Assembly: GCF_017873675.1 (NCBI RefSeq)
Contig: NZ_JAGGKK010000007.1
Coordinates: forward strand, 95,675 to 159,674
Source: Virgibacillus litoralis
GTDB taxonomy: Bacteria; Bacillota; Bacilli; Bacillales; Amphibacillaceae
Length of the DNA: 64,000 bases
Reading direction: 5' to 3'
Below, piece after piece: positions 16,807 through 26,277 of this stretch. The notes under the pieces were generated by a model. The model ran no database searches. It was not told where the DNA came from and saw only the letters and a program-made list of their open reading frames with translations. Each line of letters opens with the position of its first letter. The first letter of the stretch is position 1. A program made the position numbers and the translations under genes.

Positions 16807-18648
16807 ATGGCAAAAGAAAAAAATTTACCAAAAGAAAATCGTCATTTGAAGCGATTTTATTATACTGTTGATCAGGCGGTCGAGAAGCCGTTTAACTGGC
16901 AGCAAATGTGGCGGTTACTTGTTTATTTAAAACCATATTCAAAAACATACTTACCAGGTGCTATGATAGCGATGCTGATTTCGACCGCAGTACGCTTACT
17001 AGTACCAATATTAATCGGTAAGGTTGCAATTGATTTAGCGATAGCCAATGAAGATCCAACTATGCTCACCTATCTTGTTATAGGTATTGGAATATTGTAT
17101 TTAATAAGTTATGTAGGAAATGTTTATCGAATAAAGTGGGTTAATATTTTAGGGCAAAATGTTATCTATGATATACGACAGCATTTATTCTCTCACGTTC
17201 AGCGGCTGTCACACCGTTTTTTCGATTCTCGCTCAGCAGGCTCGATATTAGTTAGAATTATGAATGATATCAATTCGCTGCAGGAGTTATTTACAAATGG
17301 AATTATTAATCTGCTTATGGATGTGGTTACACTAACAGGTATGATTGTAATCTTAGTTGCTTTAAGTCCTAAACTGGCACTTGCGGTTATGATTATTTTG
17401 CCAATTATGTTTTATATTTCGACTAAACTTAGGAGAAGTATTCGTCGTTCGTGGCAGGATGTACGTATACAGCAATCGCGATTAAATTCTCACTTAAATG
17501 AAAGCATTCAAGGTGTTCGTATTACGCAATCTTTTTCACAGGAAAAAGAAAATGAAGCATTCTTTGAAGGTATAAATACAGATAACTTCGAGAGCTGGCG
17601 TGTGGCAACGAAAAAGAGTGCAATGTTTCGCCCTTTTGTTGAAATGAGCAATGCGGTTGGAACAATTATCCTAATTGCTTACGGTTCCCATCTAATCTTA
17701 TTAGGTGAAGCGAATGGTGGAATTGAAATTGGTACATTTGTAACGTTTGCCTTTTATTTAGGAATGTTCTGGGAACCAATCTCGAGATTAGGTCAAATGT
17801 ATAATCAGCTTTTAATGGCTATGTCTTCATCAGAACGTATCTTTGAATTTCTGGATGAACAGCCGAATGTTAAAGAAAAAGAAGATAGTATTGAGTTGAC
17901 GAATATGAAAGGCCGAATTGAATTTGACCGGGTTCAATTTTCTTACGATAATGACCGTATCGCACTGCATGAGATTTCATTAGATATTAAACAGGGCCAA
18001 AATATTGCACTAGTGGGGCATACTGGAAGCGGTAAGTCAACTATATCCAATTTAATTAGCCGTTTTTATGACCCAACGCAAGGAACTGTTAAAATTGATG
18101 GACATGATTTACGAGACGTGAAGCTAGACAGCTTGCGCCAGCAAATCAGTGTAGTCTTACAGGATACCTTCATCTTCTCAGGAACGATTATGGAAAATAT
18201 TAGGTTTGGTAAACCTGATGCAACAGATGAAGCGGTGATCGAAGCTGCGAAGGTTGTTGGGGCTGATGAATTTATTCAGCGACTTGCATACGGATATGAA
18301 ACAGAAGTAGAGGAGCGAGGAAATATATTATCAGCAGGTGAGCGGCAATTGTTGTCATTTGCTAGGGCACTTCTTGCTGATCCGAGAATATTAATTTTAG
18401 ATGAAGCAACAGCAAGTATTGATACTGAAACAGAAATGAAAATTCAAGCAGCTCTCAAGCGATTATTGAAGGGTAGAACTGCAATCATTATTGCCCATCG
18501 TTTATCGACAATCAGAGAATCTGATAACATTTTCGTGCTGGAAAATGGAAAGGTACTTGAGAATGGCAGTCATGATGAGTTAATGGAACAGCGAGGGGAA
18601 TATTTCTATCTTGTTAAGTCACAATTCCAAATGCTCGATGCAATCTAA
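16807..18648 (+). CDS. yknV: Heterodimeric ABC exporter subunit YknV-like (catalytic partner)
   Basis: A 613-residue half-transporter with six helices after a basic cytoplasmic N-terminus of about 40 residues. Its ATPase domain has Walker A GHTGSGKST, Walker B ILILDEAT with the catalytic Glu, and a non-standard signature LSAGE. The odd signature completes the degenerate site with YknU's Asp-containing Walker B. The standard site combines YknV's Walker motifs with YknU's LSGGQ. It starts 15 bases after yknU, behind GGGGGG, so the two are one operon. A strong terminator follows. Confidence 0.87.
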   Translation: MAKEKNLPKENRHLKRFYYTVDQAVEKPFNWQQMWRLLVYLKPYSKTYLPGAMIAMLISTAVRLLVPILIGKVAIDLAIANEDPTMLTYLVIGIGILYLISYVGNVYRIKWVNILGQNVIYDIRQHLFSHVQRLSHRFFDSRSAGSILVRIMNDINSLQELFTNGIINLLMDVVTLTGMIVILVALSPKLALAVMIILPIMFYISTKLRRSIRRSWQDVRIQQSRLNSHLNESIQGVRITQSFSQEKENEAFFEGINTDNFESWRVATKKSAMFRPFVEMSNAVGTIILIAYGSHLILLGEANGGIEIGTFVTFAFYLGMFWEPISRLGQMYNQLLMAMSSSERIFEFLDEQPNVKEKEDSIELTNMKGRIEFDRVQFSYDNDRIALHEISLDIKQGQNIALVGHTGSGKSTISNLISRFYDPTQGTVKIDGHDLRDVKLDSLRQQISVVLQDTFIFSGTIMENIRFGKPDATDEAVIEAAKVVGADEFIQRLAYGYETEVEERGNILSAGERQLLSFARALLADPRILILDEATASIDTETEMKIQAALKRLLKGRTAIIIAHRLSTIRESDNIFVLENGKVLENGSHDELMEQRGEYFYLVKSQFQMLDAI

Positions 18649-18650
18649 AC

Positions 18651-18683
18651 AAAAGCAACTTCTCAATTGAGAAGTTGCTTTTT
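18651..18683 (+). terminator. Terminator of yknUV
   Basis: AAAAGCAACTTCTCA and its perfect complement TGAGAAGTTGCTTTT form a stem with almost no loop, then TTT. It acts in both directions. Confidence 0.92.
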
Positions 18684-18767
18684 AACTTCGGCTGTTTTAC
18701 TAAGAGTTGTTGACAGTGACAATGGATATATACTGCGAACTAGTGAAATTTGTAAGTTTCTCTAACC

Positions 18768-19064
18768 ACGCAGCTGGAATATGCTCCCTTTCCGTGGGCA
18801 AGTGCCGAGCCTCCTCAGCTCGTACCTCGCCTGCGGGGTCTCGCATATTCCAGCTGCTGGTTTAAATGGTTTAAAAAATTTTTACTCTCTATCCATCACA
18901 ATGTATATTTTGTTATTTTATCAAGTTATAATGAGCAAATCCCAGCGCAGGAAATACACGTAGACTCCTGGGGGAGGATAGGCCTAGATGAGACATCTGA
19001 GTGCGTCAGCACGAAGAGGGCTCAACAGCCGCCCCCGGAAAGCGAAGTGTATTTCCGTAGCGGT
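18768..19064. repeat. Repeat family C, copy 1 (pair of inverted GC-rich modules)
   Basis: The left module (18768-18860) runs from CGCAGCTGGAATATGC to GCATATTCCAGCTGCTGG. The right module (18941-19064) runs from CCCAGCGCAGGAAATACACG to AGTGTATTTCCGTAGCGG. Each module has complementary ends and a GC-rich core. The left one read in reverse resembles the right one, so the element is a head-to-head pair. The intervening 80 bases are AT-rich. It fills the gap between yknV and cydC. The better preserved copy is at 45752-46058. Confidence 0.85.
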
Positions 19065-19148
19065 ATTACTGCACACAACTCCTAGTTCGCATTTTATATC
19101 AACTGTGAAGCTTAAAAACCACAAAAAAATTTACGGTAAGTGCCTGAT

Positions 19149-20867
19149 TTAAAGTAATTCCTTCTCGATCTGTTTCATTTTATAAAGGTAGCCTTTTTGC
19201 TGCATTAATTCATTAAATGTGCCGGATTCTATTATAGCCCCGTGTTCCATTACAATAATTTGATCCATATTTTCCAAGTTTGTTAAGCGATGACTGATAA
19301 GAACAAGCGTGTCATTTTTAGCTTGTTCGAAGAGATTTTCATAAATGGATTGTTCTGTTATTGCGTCTACAGACGATGTGGGTTCATCCAGTAACCATAG
19401 ATGCCCTTCTTTCAGCATTGCCCTGGCGATTGCAAGTCTTTGCTTTTCTCCGCCAGAAAGATTTTCACCCTTTTCATTTACCTTGTCTTCTAAGGAGAAG
19501 TGATCAAGCATTACAGTTGCTAAGGTAGCTTCCATTTCTGTGTCAGTTAATCCATCTTTGGCAAGCCGCAAGTTAGAACGTATTGTACCAAAGAAAAAAT
19601 GGTTTTCCTGTAGAACAACTTTAGCATTTTTCCAAATTTCTTCTTGGTTTATTTGATTTATTGCTACATCATCTAAATAAATATCCCCTTGATTTGCTGG
19701 GCTGATTTTTAACAGCAGCTGTAGTAATGTTGATTTACCAGAACCGCTTGGCCCGACAATAGCTGTCTTCGAACATGCTGGTAGCTTTAAATAAATTTCT
19801 TCCAAGGTTGGTCTGGTTTCTTCCGGAAATGAAAAAGAAACATTAGTCATTTCAATGGAATGAGGGTTACTTTGCTGTAATTGCTCCTTATAATCTTGTT
19901 TTACTTTGTTTTTACTTTCCCAGTCAACTACAGAAAATAAGCGTGTTGCGGCTTGTTTACTGTCTTGTATATGAATTGGGAAAACTGCCATTGGAGAAGC
20001 ATCTTCAAAAACAGTAAGGGAAATCATGATGAGCATTGCCAAGAAGATACCATCCAATTGACCGTCTACTACTAAATAGGCTCCTAATGCTAGTACTAGC
20101 CAGGATATAAAAAGCGCTACAAATGTGTTCATAGATTGACTATATAGCGTGTTGATGTTTTCGCGTTCTTGCTCTTTAATATAAGCGTCAGACGATTGCA
20201 ATAGATTCTCTTCTTTCTCATGAAGCTTCTGGTATATCTTTAAATCACGAAAGCCGTGAAGAAATTCAGTAACTTCTGTTGTTAAATTTCCTCGTCCTTC
20301 TCGCACATGACTATCAATTTTAGCTTGTCTTACAGCAAACAACGCAGGGACGACAAAAGCTGTTAATAGTAGGCCAATAAGTAATACAATCGCTATATAA
20401 ATTGACACGAAAGACGTGAACAAAATCGTACATAAAAAGACGATCACTAAAACGATTGGCGGATAAAAGACCCTTAAAAAGAAATTCTGAAGACTTTCGA
20501 CGTCTCCAACAATTCTTGATAGGAGATCTCCGCTGCGATATTTTTGAAATATTCCTGGAGCTAGGGGCTCGAGTTTTTCGAAAAAAGAGACACGGAGATT
20601 ACTTAAAATCGTAAATGTTGCCCGATGAGAAAAGTATCTTTCAGCATAGCGGCTTATTGCTTTTGTAAATCCAAGCAGCTTCACCGTAGATGTGAGAATA
20701 ATTAGGGCATATAAAGGAGGGGCCAATGCTGCCTTGGAGATTAAATATCCGCTAGCAGCGAAGAGACCAACAGCAGCAATACCAGCAACAAAGCCAAAAA
20801 TAATTGAATAGAGTATGTCTTTTTTTTCAATCATCATTAACTTCACGACAAGTGTTAAATCTCTCAT
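19149..20867 (-). CDS. cydC: Thiol reductant ABC exporter subunit CydC
   Basis: A 572-residue half-transporter with six helices and a complete ATPase domain (Walker A GPSGSGKST, signature LSGGEKQR, Walker B LWLLDEPT). The segment ISRYAERYFSHRATF after helix 2 is typical of CydC. With CydD it exports cysteine/glutathione-type thiols needed to assemble cytochrome bd. It overlaps the end of cydD by 4 bases and is last in the operon. In B. subtilis the two transporter genes are named by order, so its locus name there would be cydD. No clear terminator was seen downstream. Confidence 0.9.
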   Translation of the reverse strand: MRDLTLVVKLMMIEKKDILYSIIFGFVAGIAAVGLFAASGYLISKAALAPPLYALIILTSTVKLLGFTKAISRYAERYFSHRATFTILSNLRVSFFEKLEPLAPGIFQKYRSGDLLSRIVGDVESLQNFFLRVFYPPIVLVIVFLCTILFTSFVSIYIAIVLLIGLLLTAFVVPALFAVRQAKIDSHVREGRGNLTTEVTEFLHGFRDLKIYQKLHEKEENLLQSSDAYIKEQERENINTLYSQSMNTFVALFISWLVLALGAYLVVDGQLDGIFLAMLIMISLTVFEDASPMAVFPIHIQDSKQAATRLFSVVDWESKNKVKQDYKEQLQQSNPHSIEMTNVSFSFPEETRPTLEEIYLKLPACSKTAIVGPSGSGKSTLLQLLLKISPANQGDIYLDDVAINQINQEEIWKNAKVVLQENHFFFGTIRSNLRLAKDGLTDTEMEATLATVMLDHFSLEDKVNEKGENLSGGEKQRLAIARAMLKEGHLWLLDEPTSSVDAITEQSIYENLFEQAKNDTLVLISHRLTNLENMDQIIVMEHGAIIESGTFNELMQQKGYLYKMKQIEKELL

Positions 20868-22597
20868 TTTGAGGTTCCTCCCTGCTGGATAGTTACCATA
20901 TCACGGTAGGCCGCTACCGATTCAATAAGCTCTTTATGGGTTCCCTGAGAAATTAATCTTCCGTTTTCCAGGAAAAGAATCTTATCGGCGTTCTTAATCG
21001 TATGAAGGCGGTGTGCAACTGTGATAACAGTTGAATTTTGCGATAACTCATTTATAGAATCCTGCAGAATCTTTTCTGTGTATAGATCTAGCCCTGTTGT
21101 TGGCTCGTCAAATAGGATTATTGATGGCTTTTTCAAAAATGCCCGTGCAATGGCGACCCTTTGTTTTTCTCCACCCGACAGACCTCTACCAGCCTCGCCG
21201 ACTTGTGTATCATAACCATTCTCAAGTGAATGTATCATTTCTGCGATTCCGGCTTTTGCAGCAGCTCGCTCGATACTTGTCCGTGATGCATCGGTTTTTC
21301 CGCCAATAGCAATATTTTCTGCAATAGAGCCCGAGAAAATATAGGGGTGCTGGGAAATATAACTTAAATGATTAAACCAATCTTGTTCTTGATAATCAGT
21401 CATTAAATTCGTATCATTTATGACTATTTTTCCTTCTGAAGGAGTAATTAGACCCGAAATTAAATGTAAAAGGGTTGATTTTCCAGAACCAGTTTGACCA
21501 ACAATTGCTATTTGATCGTAAGGTGGGATAACTGTATCTATATTACTCAAAGAAAACTGATCCTCTCCATAACTGTAAGCCACTCCTTGAAGTGAAATGG
21601 CTGGGGGAGAATTCTCTGATAACGTTTTATTTCCCCATGGAATAATCTGTTCCGTTTCCTCCAATTCCTCTGCTACTTTATTAGCTGCCCCCATACTGCT
21701 GCGGCTATTATGGAAACTGCTGCCTAACTCCTTAAGTGATGTATAGAACTCTGGAACCAATACTAAAATAAAAAATGCAGTAAAGAAAGATATACTTTTA
21801 TAAATTATTAGTTGAATCGCTAGTTCCAGCGCTATAATTCCAATACTCAGCATGGAAATAAGCTCTAACATAAAGGAAGAGGTAAAGGCAACTTTCAATA
21901 TTTCCATTGTAGCGTCCCTGAACCCAAGACTGCTTTTCTTGATAGCTTCCTTTTGCTGCTTTGCCCGGCTGAATAATTTCAGAGTGGTAAGCCCCTGTAA
22001 TGTATCCAGGAATTTTCCGGAGAAGGATGCGAGCTTATCTAATTGCTCTTCCGATTTCTTTTTTGTTTGCATTCCAATAATAATCATAAAGAGAGGTATA
22101 AATGGGGCAGTAATTATCAATATGATACCGGTGTTTACATGCTGCGTGAAGGCTACTACAAGAATTAAAAGTGGTATAAATGCTGTTTGAATAACTTGAG
22201 GAAGGTATTGACTGAAATAGCTGTCTATTTCATCAACAGCATCCATCATGACACTTACCTTTTGTCCTGATTGTCCCTGTAATGAATTTTGTACGGGATT
22301 TCCTGAAAATTTACTTAAAAGTGTTTTTCGAAAATACGCCTTGGCTTTGGCGGCCATTTGCACTCCCTCACGACCACTTATATAAGTCAGTATTGTTCTA
22401 GCCAAAAGAGTCATTAATAGTCCTCCCAGCATAGGAAGGACGTCAGAAAATGACATTCCTTGCAGGAAAACTCCGTCGATAACTGCAACAAAGAAATATG
22501 CCTGTAAAATGATCATCGCACCTGTAATTATAGACGAGGCAAACAGAAGTGATATGCTTTTTTTCTGAGTAAAGGCAATATTTTTTAACGTACTCAT
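20864..22597 (-). CDS. cydD: Thiol reductant ABC exporter subunit CydD
   Basis: A 577-residue half-transporter, six helices plus ATPase domain (Walker A GQTGSGKST, signature LSGGEKQR, Walker B ILFDEPT). Family features of CydD are the N-terminal membrane region with VAVIDGVFLQG and the DEIDSYFSQYLPQ segment. It pairs with CydC to form a heterodimer in the cytoplasmic membrane. It starts 29 bases after cydB and overlaps cydC by 4 bases, indicating coupled translation. The same-strand order is cydA-cydB-cydD-cydC. Confidence 0.9.
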   Translation of the reverse strand: MSTLKNIAFTQKKSISLLFASSIITGAMIILQAYFFVAVIDGVFLQGMSFSDVLPMLGGLLMTLLARTILTYISGREGVQMAAKAKAYFRKTLLSKFSGNPVQNSLQGQSGQKVSVMMDAVDEIDSYFSQYLPQVIQTAFIPLLILVVAFTQHVNTGIILIITAPFIPLFMIIIGMQTKKKSEEQLDKLASFSGKFLDTLQGLTTLKLFSRAKQQKEAIKKSSLGFRDATMEILKVAFTSSFMLELISMLSIGIIALELAIQLIIYKSISFFTAFFILVLVPEFYTSLKELGSSFHNSRSSMGAANKVAEELEETEQIIPWGNKTLSENSPPAISLQGVAYSYGEDQFSLSNIDTVIPPYDQIAIVGQTGSGKSTLLHLISGLITPSEGKIVINDTNLMTDYQEQDWFNHLSYISQHPYIFSGSIAENIAIGGKTDASRTSIERAAAKAGIAEMIHSLENGYDTQVGEAGRGLSGGEKQRVAIARAFLKKPSIILFDEPTTGLDLYTEKILQDSINELSQNSTVITVAHRLHTIKNADKILFLENGRLISQGTHKELIESVAAYRDMVTIQQGGTSK

Positions 22598-22626
22598 ATC
22601 GGCAGCAGTCTCCTAACTAAGACAGG

Positions 22627-23640
22627 TTATTTTTTACCCTTAACATATTCAGCATTAAATAAAAACAGTCGCAATAGTAAAATGAGTGAAGGTACTAATA
22701 AAAACAGTCCGCCAATGAATGCTGCGATCAGGGCAATCCCCATCGACTCGTGGGTAGCTCCTTCTACTATAGTAATGTAAGGATCAAGAATATAAGGTAA
22801 ATGGCCAATTCCATAACCAAAGAAGGCAAAGAGGTACTGGAACATTACACTAATAAACGCAATACCATAATACTTCCTTTGATAAATTAGCCCTATTGCC
22901 AGCATGAAGAATCCGACTGATAAGCCAAACATCCACCATAGGTCAAGCATTTTTTCATAATGTCTCTCATTGTGCTGACTTAATGCAATAAAGGTTGTTA
23001 AGCTAGCGATTATTGTGGGTACACTCCAGAATAACGCATAAGTTCTTACTAACTTTAATGCCGGGTAGTCACGTGCGCGAGCAGCATAAAATGTTAAGAA
23101 TGCAGCACTGATAAAAAGTACTGACATAATTGCCAAAAATACCACACTCCATGAGTATGGACTTGTAAATAGTTCTAAATACTTTAATGATACTTCTCCA
23201 TTTTTCTCAACAATAAAGCCGCCTTCTGATAACGTTAATGCAGTAGATAATGAGGCAGGTATTAACAACCCGGTCGCACCATATAAAAACATATAAATAT
23301 TGCTCTGTTTTGAACCATAGTTTTCAAATGCATAGAACGAACCTCGTATCGCCAGCAGTATGATTGCAATACTGCCAGGGACTAGTAAGGCTGTCCCATA
23401 ATAATAAGCCGTTTCCGGGAAGAATCCAACAATACCAACAAAGAAAAAAACGAAGAATACATTAGTTACTTCCCATACAGGAGATAAATACCTTGAAATT
23501 AATTGATTCATAATATGGTCTTTTTTTGAGATTTTGGCGTAATATGCAAAGAAACCTGCACCAAAGTCAATCGAAGCTACTATTAAATAGCCGTATAGGA
23601 ACAGCCATAATACGGTAATTCCAATTAATTCATAACTCAT
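22627..23640 (-). CDS. cydB: Cytochrome bd quinol oxidase subunit II
   Basis: A 337-residue protein with eight or nine membrane helices. It starts ELIGITVLWLFLYGYLIVASIDFGAG, matching the conserved first helix of CydB, and keeps the MNQLISRYLSPVWEVTNVF segment. It stabilises subunit I and the heme b595/d site in the cytoplasmic membrane. Its start codon overlaps the cydA stop by one base (TAATG), giving coupled translation. The length matches B. subtilis CydB. Confidence 0.94.
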   Translation of the reverse strand: MSYELIGITVLWLFLYGYLIVASIDFGAGFFAYYAKISKKDHIMNQLISRYLSPVWEVTNVFFVFFFVGIVGFFPETAYYYGTALLVPGSIAIILLAIRGSFYAFENYGSKQSNIYMFLYGATGLLIPASLSTALTLSEGGFIVEKNGEVSLKYLELFTSPYSWSVVFLAIMSVLFISAAFLTFYAARARDYPALKLVRTYALFWSVPTIIASLTTFIALSQHNERHYEKMLDLWWMFGLSVGFFMLAIGLIYQRKYYGIAFISVMFQYLFAFFGYGIGHLPYILDPYITIVEGATHESMGIALIAAFIGGLFLLVPSLILLLRLFLFNAEYVKGKK

Positions 23641-24986
23641 TATTCATCACCCTTTTCTATAGATGGATACTGTTTTTCAAGTTCTACTTCGACCGGATTG
23701 TTACGGAAGAGTTTACGTAATGTGATAATACACAAAGTACCTAATACGATATATAAACCTAAGAACAAAAAGAACATCAGACCTATATAAGGGGAAGAAG
23801 TAGCTGCTTCGTCTACTGTCATATAGCCTCGTATAATCCATGGCTGTCGTCCTTCTTCAGCGTAAATCCAGCCAAACTCTATTGCAAGGAATGCAAGAGG
23901 ACCACTAAATAGGAGAGACCATAAGAACCATTTATTCAGTTCATTCCATTTTTTCACCATACTAAATACAAGGTAAAGAAATGAAATTCCTAAGAGAGCC
24001 ATTCCGATAGTCACCATTAAGTCAAACATATAATGTATCCAAAGTGGTGGTCTTTCTTTCTCAGGCGTTTCTTCCAGCCCTGTTACCTCAGCATTGAAAT
24101 CACCGTGCGCGAGGAAACTTAAGAATTTAGGTATTCGAATTTCACCTGTTATTTCGTGGGCATCATTCAGCCAGCCAAACACTACCAGGTCTGCACCTTG
24201 TTCTGTTTCAAAATGCCACTCTGCAGCAGCCAGTTTTTCCGGCTGGTGTTCAGCAAGGAACTTAGCGGAGGTATCTCCTGTGAGCAAATTTGCCGCCGCA
24301 AATATAAACATAATCGTTACAGTTAGCTTTAGCGCCTTTTTATGGTAGGCTGATGCTTTTTTCTTTAGAATTGTAAAAGCAGCTATAGCAGCAAGAAGTG
24401 CAGCACATGCTAGATATGCAGAACTTAACACATGTAACACCTTTGATGGAGTAGCAGGGTTTAGCATAGCGGCAAGTGGATTAACAGCTAAGAATGAGCC
24501 ATTCTCCATTGCAAATCCTTCTGGTGTATTCATAAAAGCATTTACGGTTGTTATAAAAACGGCCGAAAGTCCTCCACCAATTACTATTGGAATAGATAAA
24601 AACCAATGTGTAAATGGTTTTTTAAACCTATCCCAAGTGTATAAATAGATACCTAAGAATATAGCTTCAAAGAAAAACGCAAAGACTTCCATAAAGAGCG
24701 GTAAGCTTATGACATTTCCTGCAACTTGCATAAAGTTTGGCCATACTAATGATAATTGTAACCCTATTGCTGTTCCGGTTACAACACCCACCGCAACTGT
24801 AATAACGAACCCTCGCGCCCATCGCCTAGCCATCATCTTGTAATGCGGATCATTCTTTTTAACTCCGACAAACTCTGCTATCGAAATCATCAAGGGAACC
24901 CCAACGCCGATTGTTGCAAATATTATATGAAATCCTAATGTCATTGCCGTAATCAATCTACTCATTAAGACTGTATCAATATCCAT
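23640..24986 (-). CDS. cydA: Cytochrome bd quinol oxidase subunit I
   Basis: A 448-residue subunit that oxidises quinol and reduces oxygen at low tension. The N-terminal helix SRLITAMTLGFHIIFATIG carries a heme ligand His. Later helices keep the GRQPWIIRGYMTVDEA motif typical of the oxidase. The periplasmic Q-loop is of the short Firmicute type. The ATG at 24986 follows AAGGAGG; a longer frame upstream lacks a ribosome site. A TATAAT lies about 31 bases before the ATG. I looked for a Rex-type TTGTGA-N6-TCACAA box and did not find one. Confidence 0.95.
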   Translation of the reverse strand: MDIDTVLMSRLITAMTLGFHIIFATIGVGVPLMISIAEFVGVKKNDPHYKMMARRWARGFVITVAVGVVTGTAIGLQLSLVWPNFMQVAGNVISLPLFMEVFAFFFEAIFLGIYLYTWDRFKKPFTHWFLSIPIVIGGGLSAVFITTVNAFMNTPEGFAMENGSFLAVNPLAAMLNPATPSKVLHVLSSAYLACAALLAAIAAFTILKKKASAYHKKALKLTVTIMFIFAAANLLTGDTSAKFLAEHQPEKLAAAEWHFETEQGADLVVFGWLNDAHEITGEIRIPKFLSFLAHGDFNAEVTGLEETPEKERPPLWIHYMFDLMVTIGMALLGISFLYLVFSMVKKWNELNKWFLWSLLFSGPLAFLAIEFGWIYAEEGRQPWIIRGYMTVDEAATSSPYIGLMFFLFLGLYIVLGTLCIITLRKLFRNNPVEVELEKQYPSIEKGDE

Positions 24987-25304
24987 TGTGTATGCCTCCT
25001 TAGCAATAAAGTATTTATTATACACATATTCAATACTGAGCAAGTGTAGTTGACGATCTATTTATTTAAAATTGACCTTGATTGAGCTAAAGGGAGATAA
25101 TCCGTTTAGGATAACGAATTTAGTTTTCCCTATGTAAATAGTATAAAACATTTTGATATGGTAAAAGCCCCTTGCCTATGACAGTTAAATGACATTTTTT
25201 AATTCTAACTAATAATAAAGGTTTAAATTATCTTTAATCAATTTCACTTGTAATAGTAGTGTGGTAGACTAAGAAAAAGTACGTTGAGTGATGGAGGAAA
25301 TATT
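24987..25304. other. Divergent promoter region between cydA and ktrC
   Basis: No gene was seen. On the minus strand TATAAT at 25022-25017 is the likely cydA -10, giving a short leader of about 25 bases. The -35 is weak (TTGCTC at 15 or ACTTGC at 17 bases), consistent with regulated expression. The remainder is AT-rich with no clear hairpin. Confidence 0.5.
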
Positions 25305-25967
25305 ATGAAACGAGAATTCGCAGTTATTGGTTTAGGTCGATTTGGCGGAAGTATTTGCCGTGAATTAAGCATGGAAGGTATGCAAGTGCTCGCAGTTGAC
25401 ATTGATGAAGATAAAGTAAATGAATTTAAAAATATTGCATCACATGCAGTTATCGCAGATTCTACAGATGAGGTTACTTTAAAAGAGCTAGGTATCAAAA
25501 ACTTGGATCATGTAATTGTTGCAATAGGTGATAATATCCAGGCGAGTATACTCACAACTGTTGTTTTAACAGACCTTGGTATTAAGAAAATAACAGTAAA
25601 GGCACAGAATGATTACCATGAGAAGATATTAAATAAAATTGGTGCTGATCAGGTTGTTCACCCCGAACGAGATATGGGGAAGAGGATCGCGCATAATATA
25701 ATTTCGAACAACATACTTGATTATCTGGAGCTATCCGATGACCATAGTATTGTTGAGGTGAAAGCTGGTGAAAAAATGCGCGGTAAAACACTAGTTGATC
25801 TTGATATTCGAGCAAATTATGGGTGTAACGTTGTCGCAATTAAGCATGGAAAAGATATAAATGTTTCACCAACCGCAGATGAAGTTCTAGAGGAAGAAGA
25901 TATCCTTATTGTTATTGGAGCAGATAAGGACATATCCAGATTTGAGAAGCATCTTATTATCGACTAA
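25305..25967 (+). CDS. ktrC: Potassium uptake regulatory subunit KtrC (RCK protein)
   Basis: A 220-residue cytoplasmic gating protein. The RCK-N domain begins with the nucleotide motif GLGRFGGS (about residues 9-16), with an acidic residue ending beta-2 (AVDIDED). The RCK-C domain (about 140-220) is where Ktr proteins bind c-di-AMP, which closes the channel. It partners a membrane subunit (KtrD/KtrB) not encoded here. The ATG at 25305 follows GGAGG. Linkage to rnjA-rpoY is the same as for B. subtilis ktrC (ykqB). Confidence 0.93.
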   Translation: MKREFAVIGLGRFGGSICRELSMEGMQVLAVDIDEDKVNEFKNIASHAVIADSTDEVTLKELGIKNLDHVIVAIGDNIQASILTTVVLTDLGIKKITVKAQNDYHEKILNKIGADQVVHPERDMGKRIAHNIISNNILDYLELSDDHSIVEVKAGEKMRGKTLVDLDIRANYGCNVVAIKHGKDINVSPTADEVLEEEDILIVIGADKDISRFEKHLIID

Positions 25968-26040
25968 GCCTTTATCTAATTGTACAGGCTTGAAATTGTT
26001 AATGAGCTCTCTTTTTACTATTATCGTTTCTAAACAAATA

Positions 26041-26079
26041 AAAGTGGCATTAAAATTTAATTTTAATGCCACTTTTTTT
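26041..26079 (+). terminator. Terminator of ktrC
   Basis: AAAGTGGCATTAAAA and TTTTAATGCCACTTT form a perfect 15-bp stem followed by TTTT; it reads both ways. Confidence 0.92.
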
Positions 26080-26107
26080 AATGCAGATTCGATTGTATTA
26101 GTGAAGA

Positions 26108-26185
26108 AGGATTGAACAGGCGCTGGAGCTGGACGTGGCTGATTCGGGAGTCCAGTCATCCACAGCACTTAAATTTTACAGTTTC
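26108..26185 (-). repeat. Repeat family B, internally deleted copy
   Basis: In reverse orientation it carries the left end of family B (AAATTTAAGTGCTGTGGAT, GGACTCCCGAATCAG, CGTCCAGCTCC) joined directly to the right end (AGCGCCTGTTCA). The GC-rich core of about 180 bases present at 35421-35700 and 44478-44745 is missing. Confidence 0.75.
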
Positions 26186-26194
26186 CTACCTAAT

Positions 26195-26266
26195 AAAAAA
26201 GGATGACATTATTTGTTAGCCACCCACAACTACTAGATGTGATAGGCTTCATAAACAATGTCATCC
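26195..26266 (-). terminator. Terminator of rnjA
   Basis: GGATGACATT and AATGTCATCC form the stem around a 46-base loop; on the minus strand it is followed by TTTTTTATTA, 12 bases after the rnjA stop. Confidence 0.8.
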
Positions 26267-26277
26267 CAATTATTTGA

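Noticed and set aside
18781..18963. 60-codon frame in the yknV-cydC gap
   Set aside because: It lies within family C repeat 1; the matching region of copy 2 does not preserve the frame.
24987..25304. Search for a Rex box or cre site upstream of cydA
   Set aside because: No TTGTGA-N6-TCACAA or acceptable cre sequence was found; only a -10 element can be supported.
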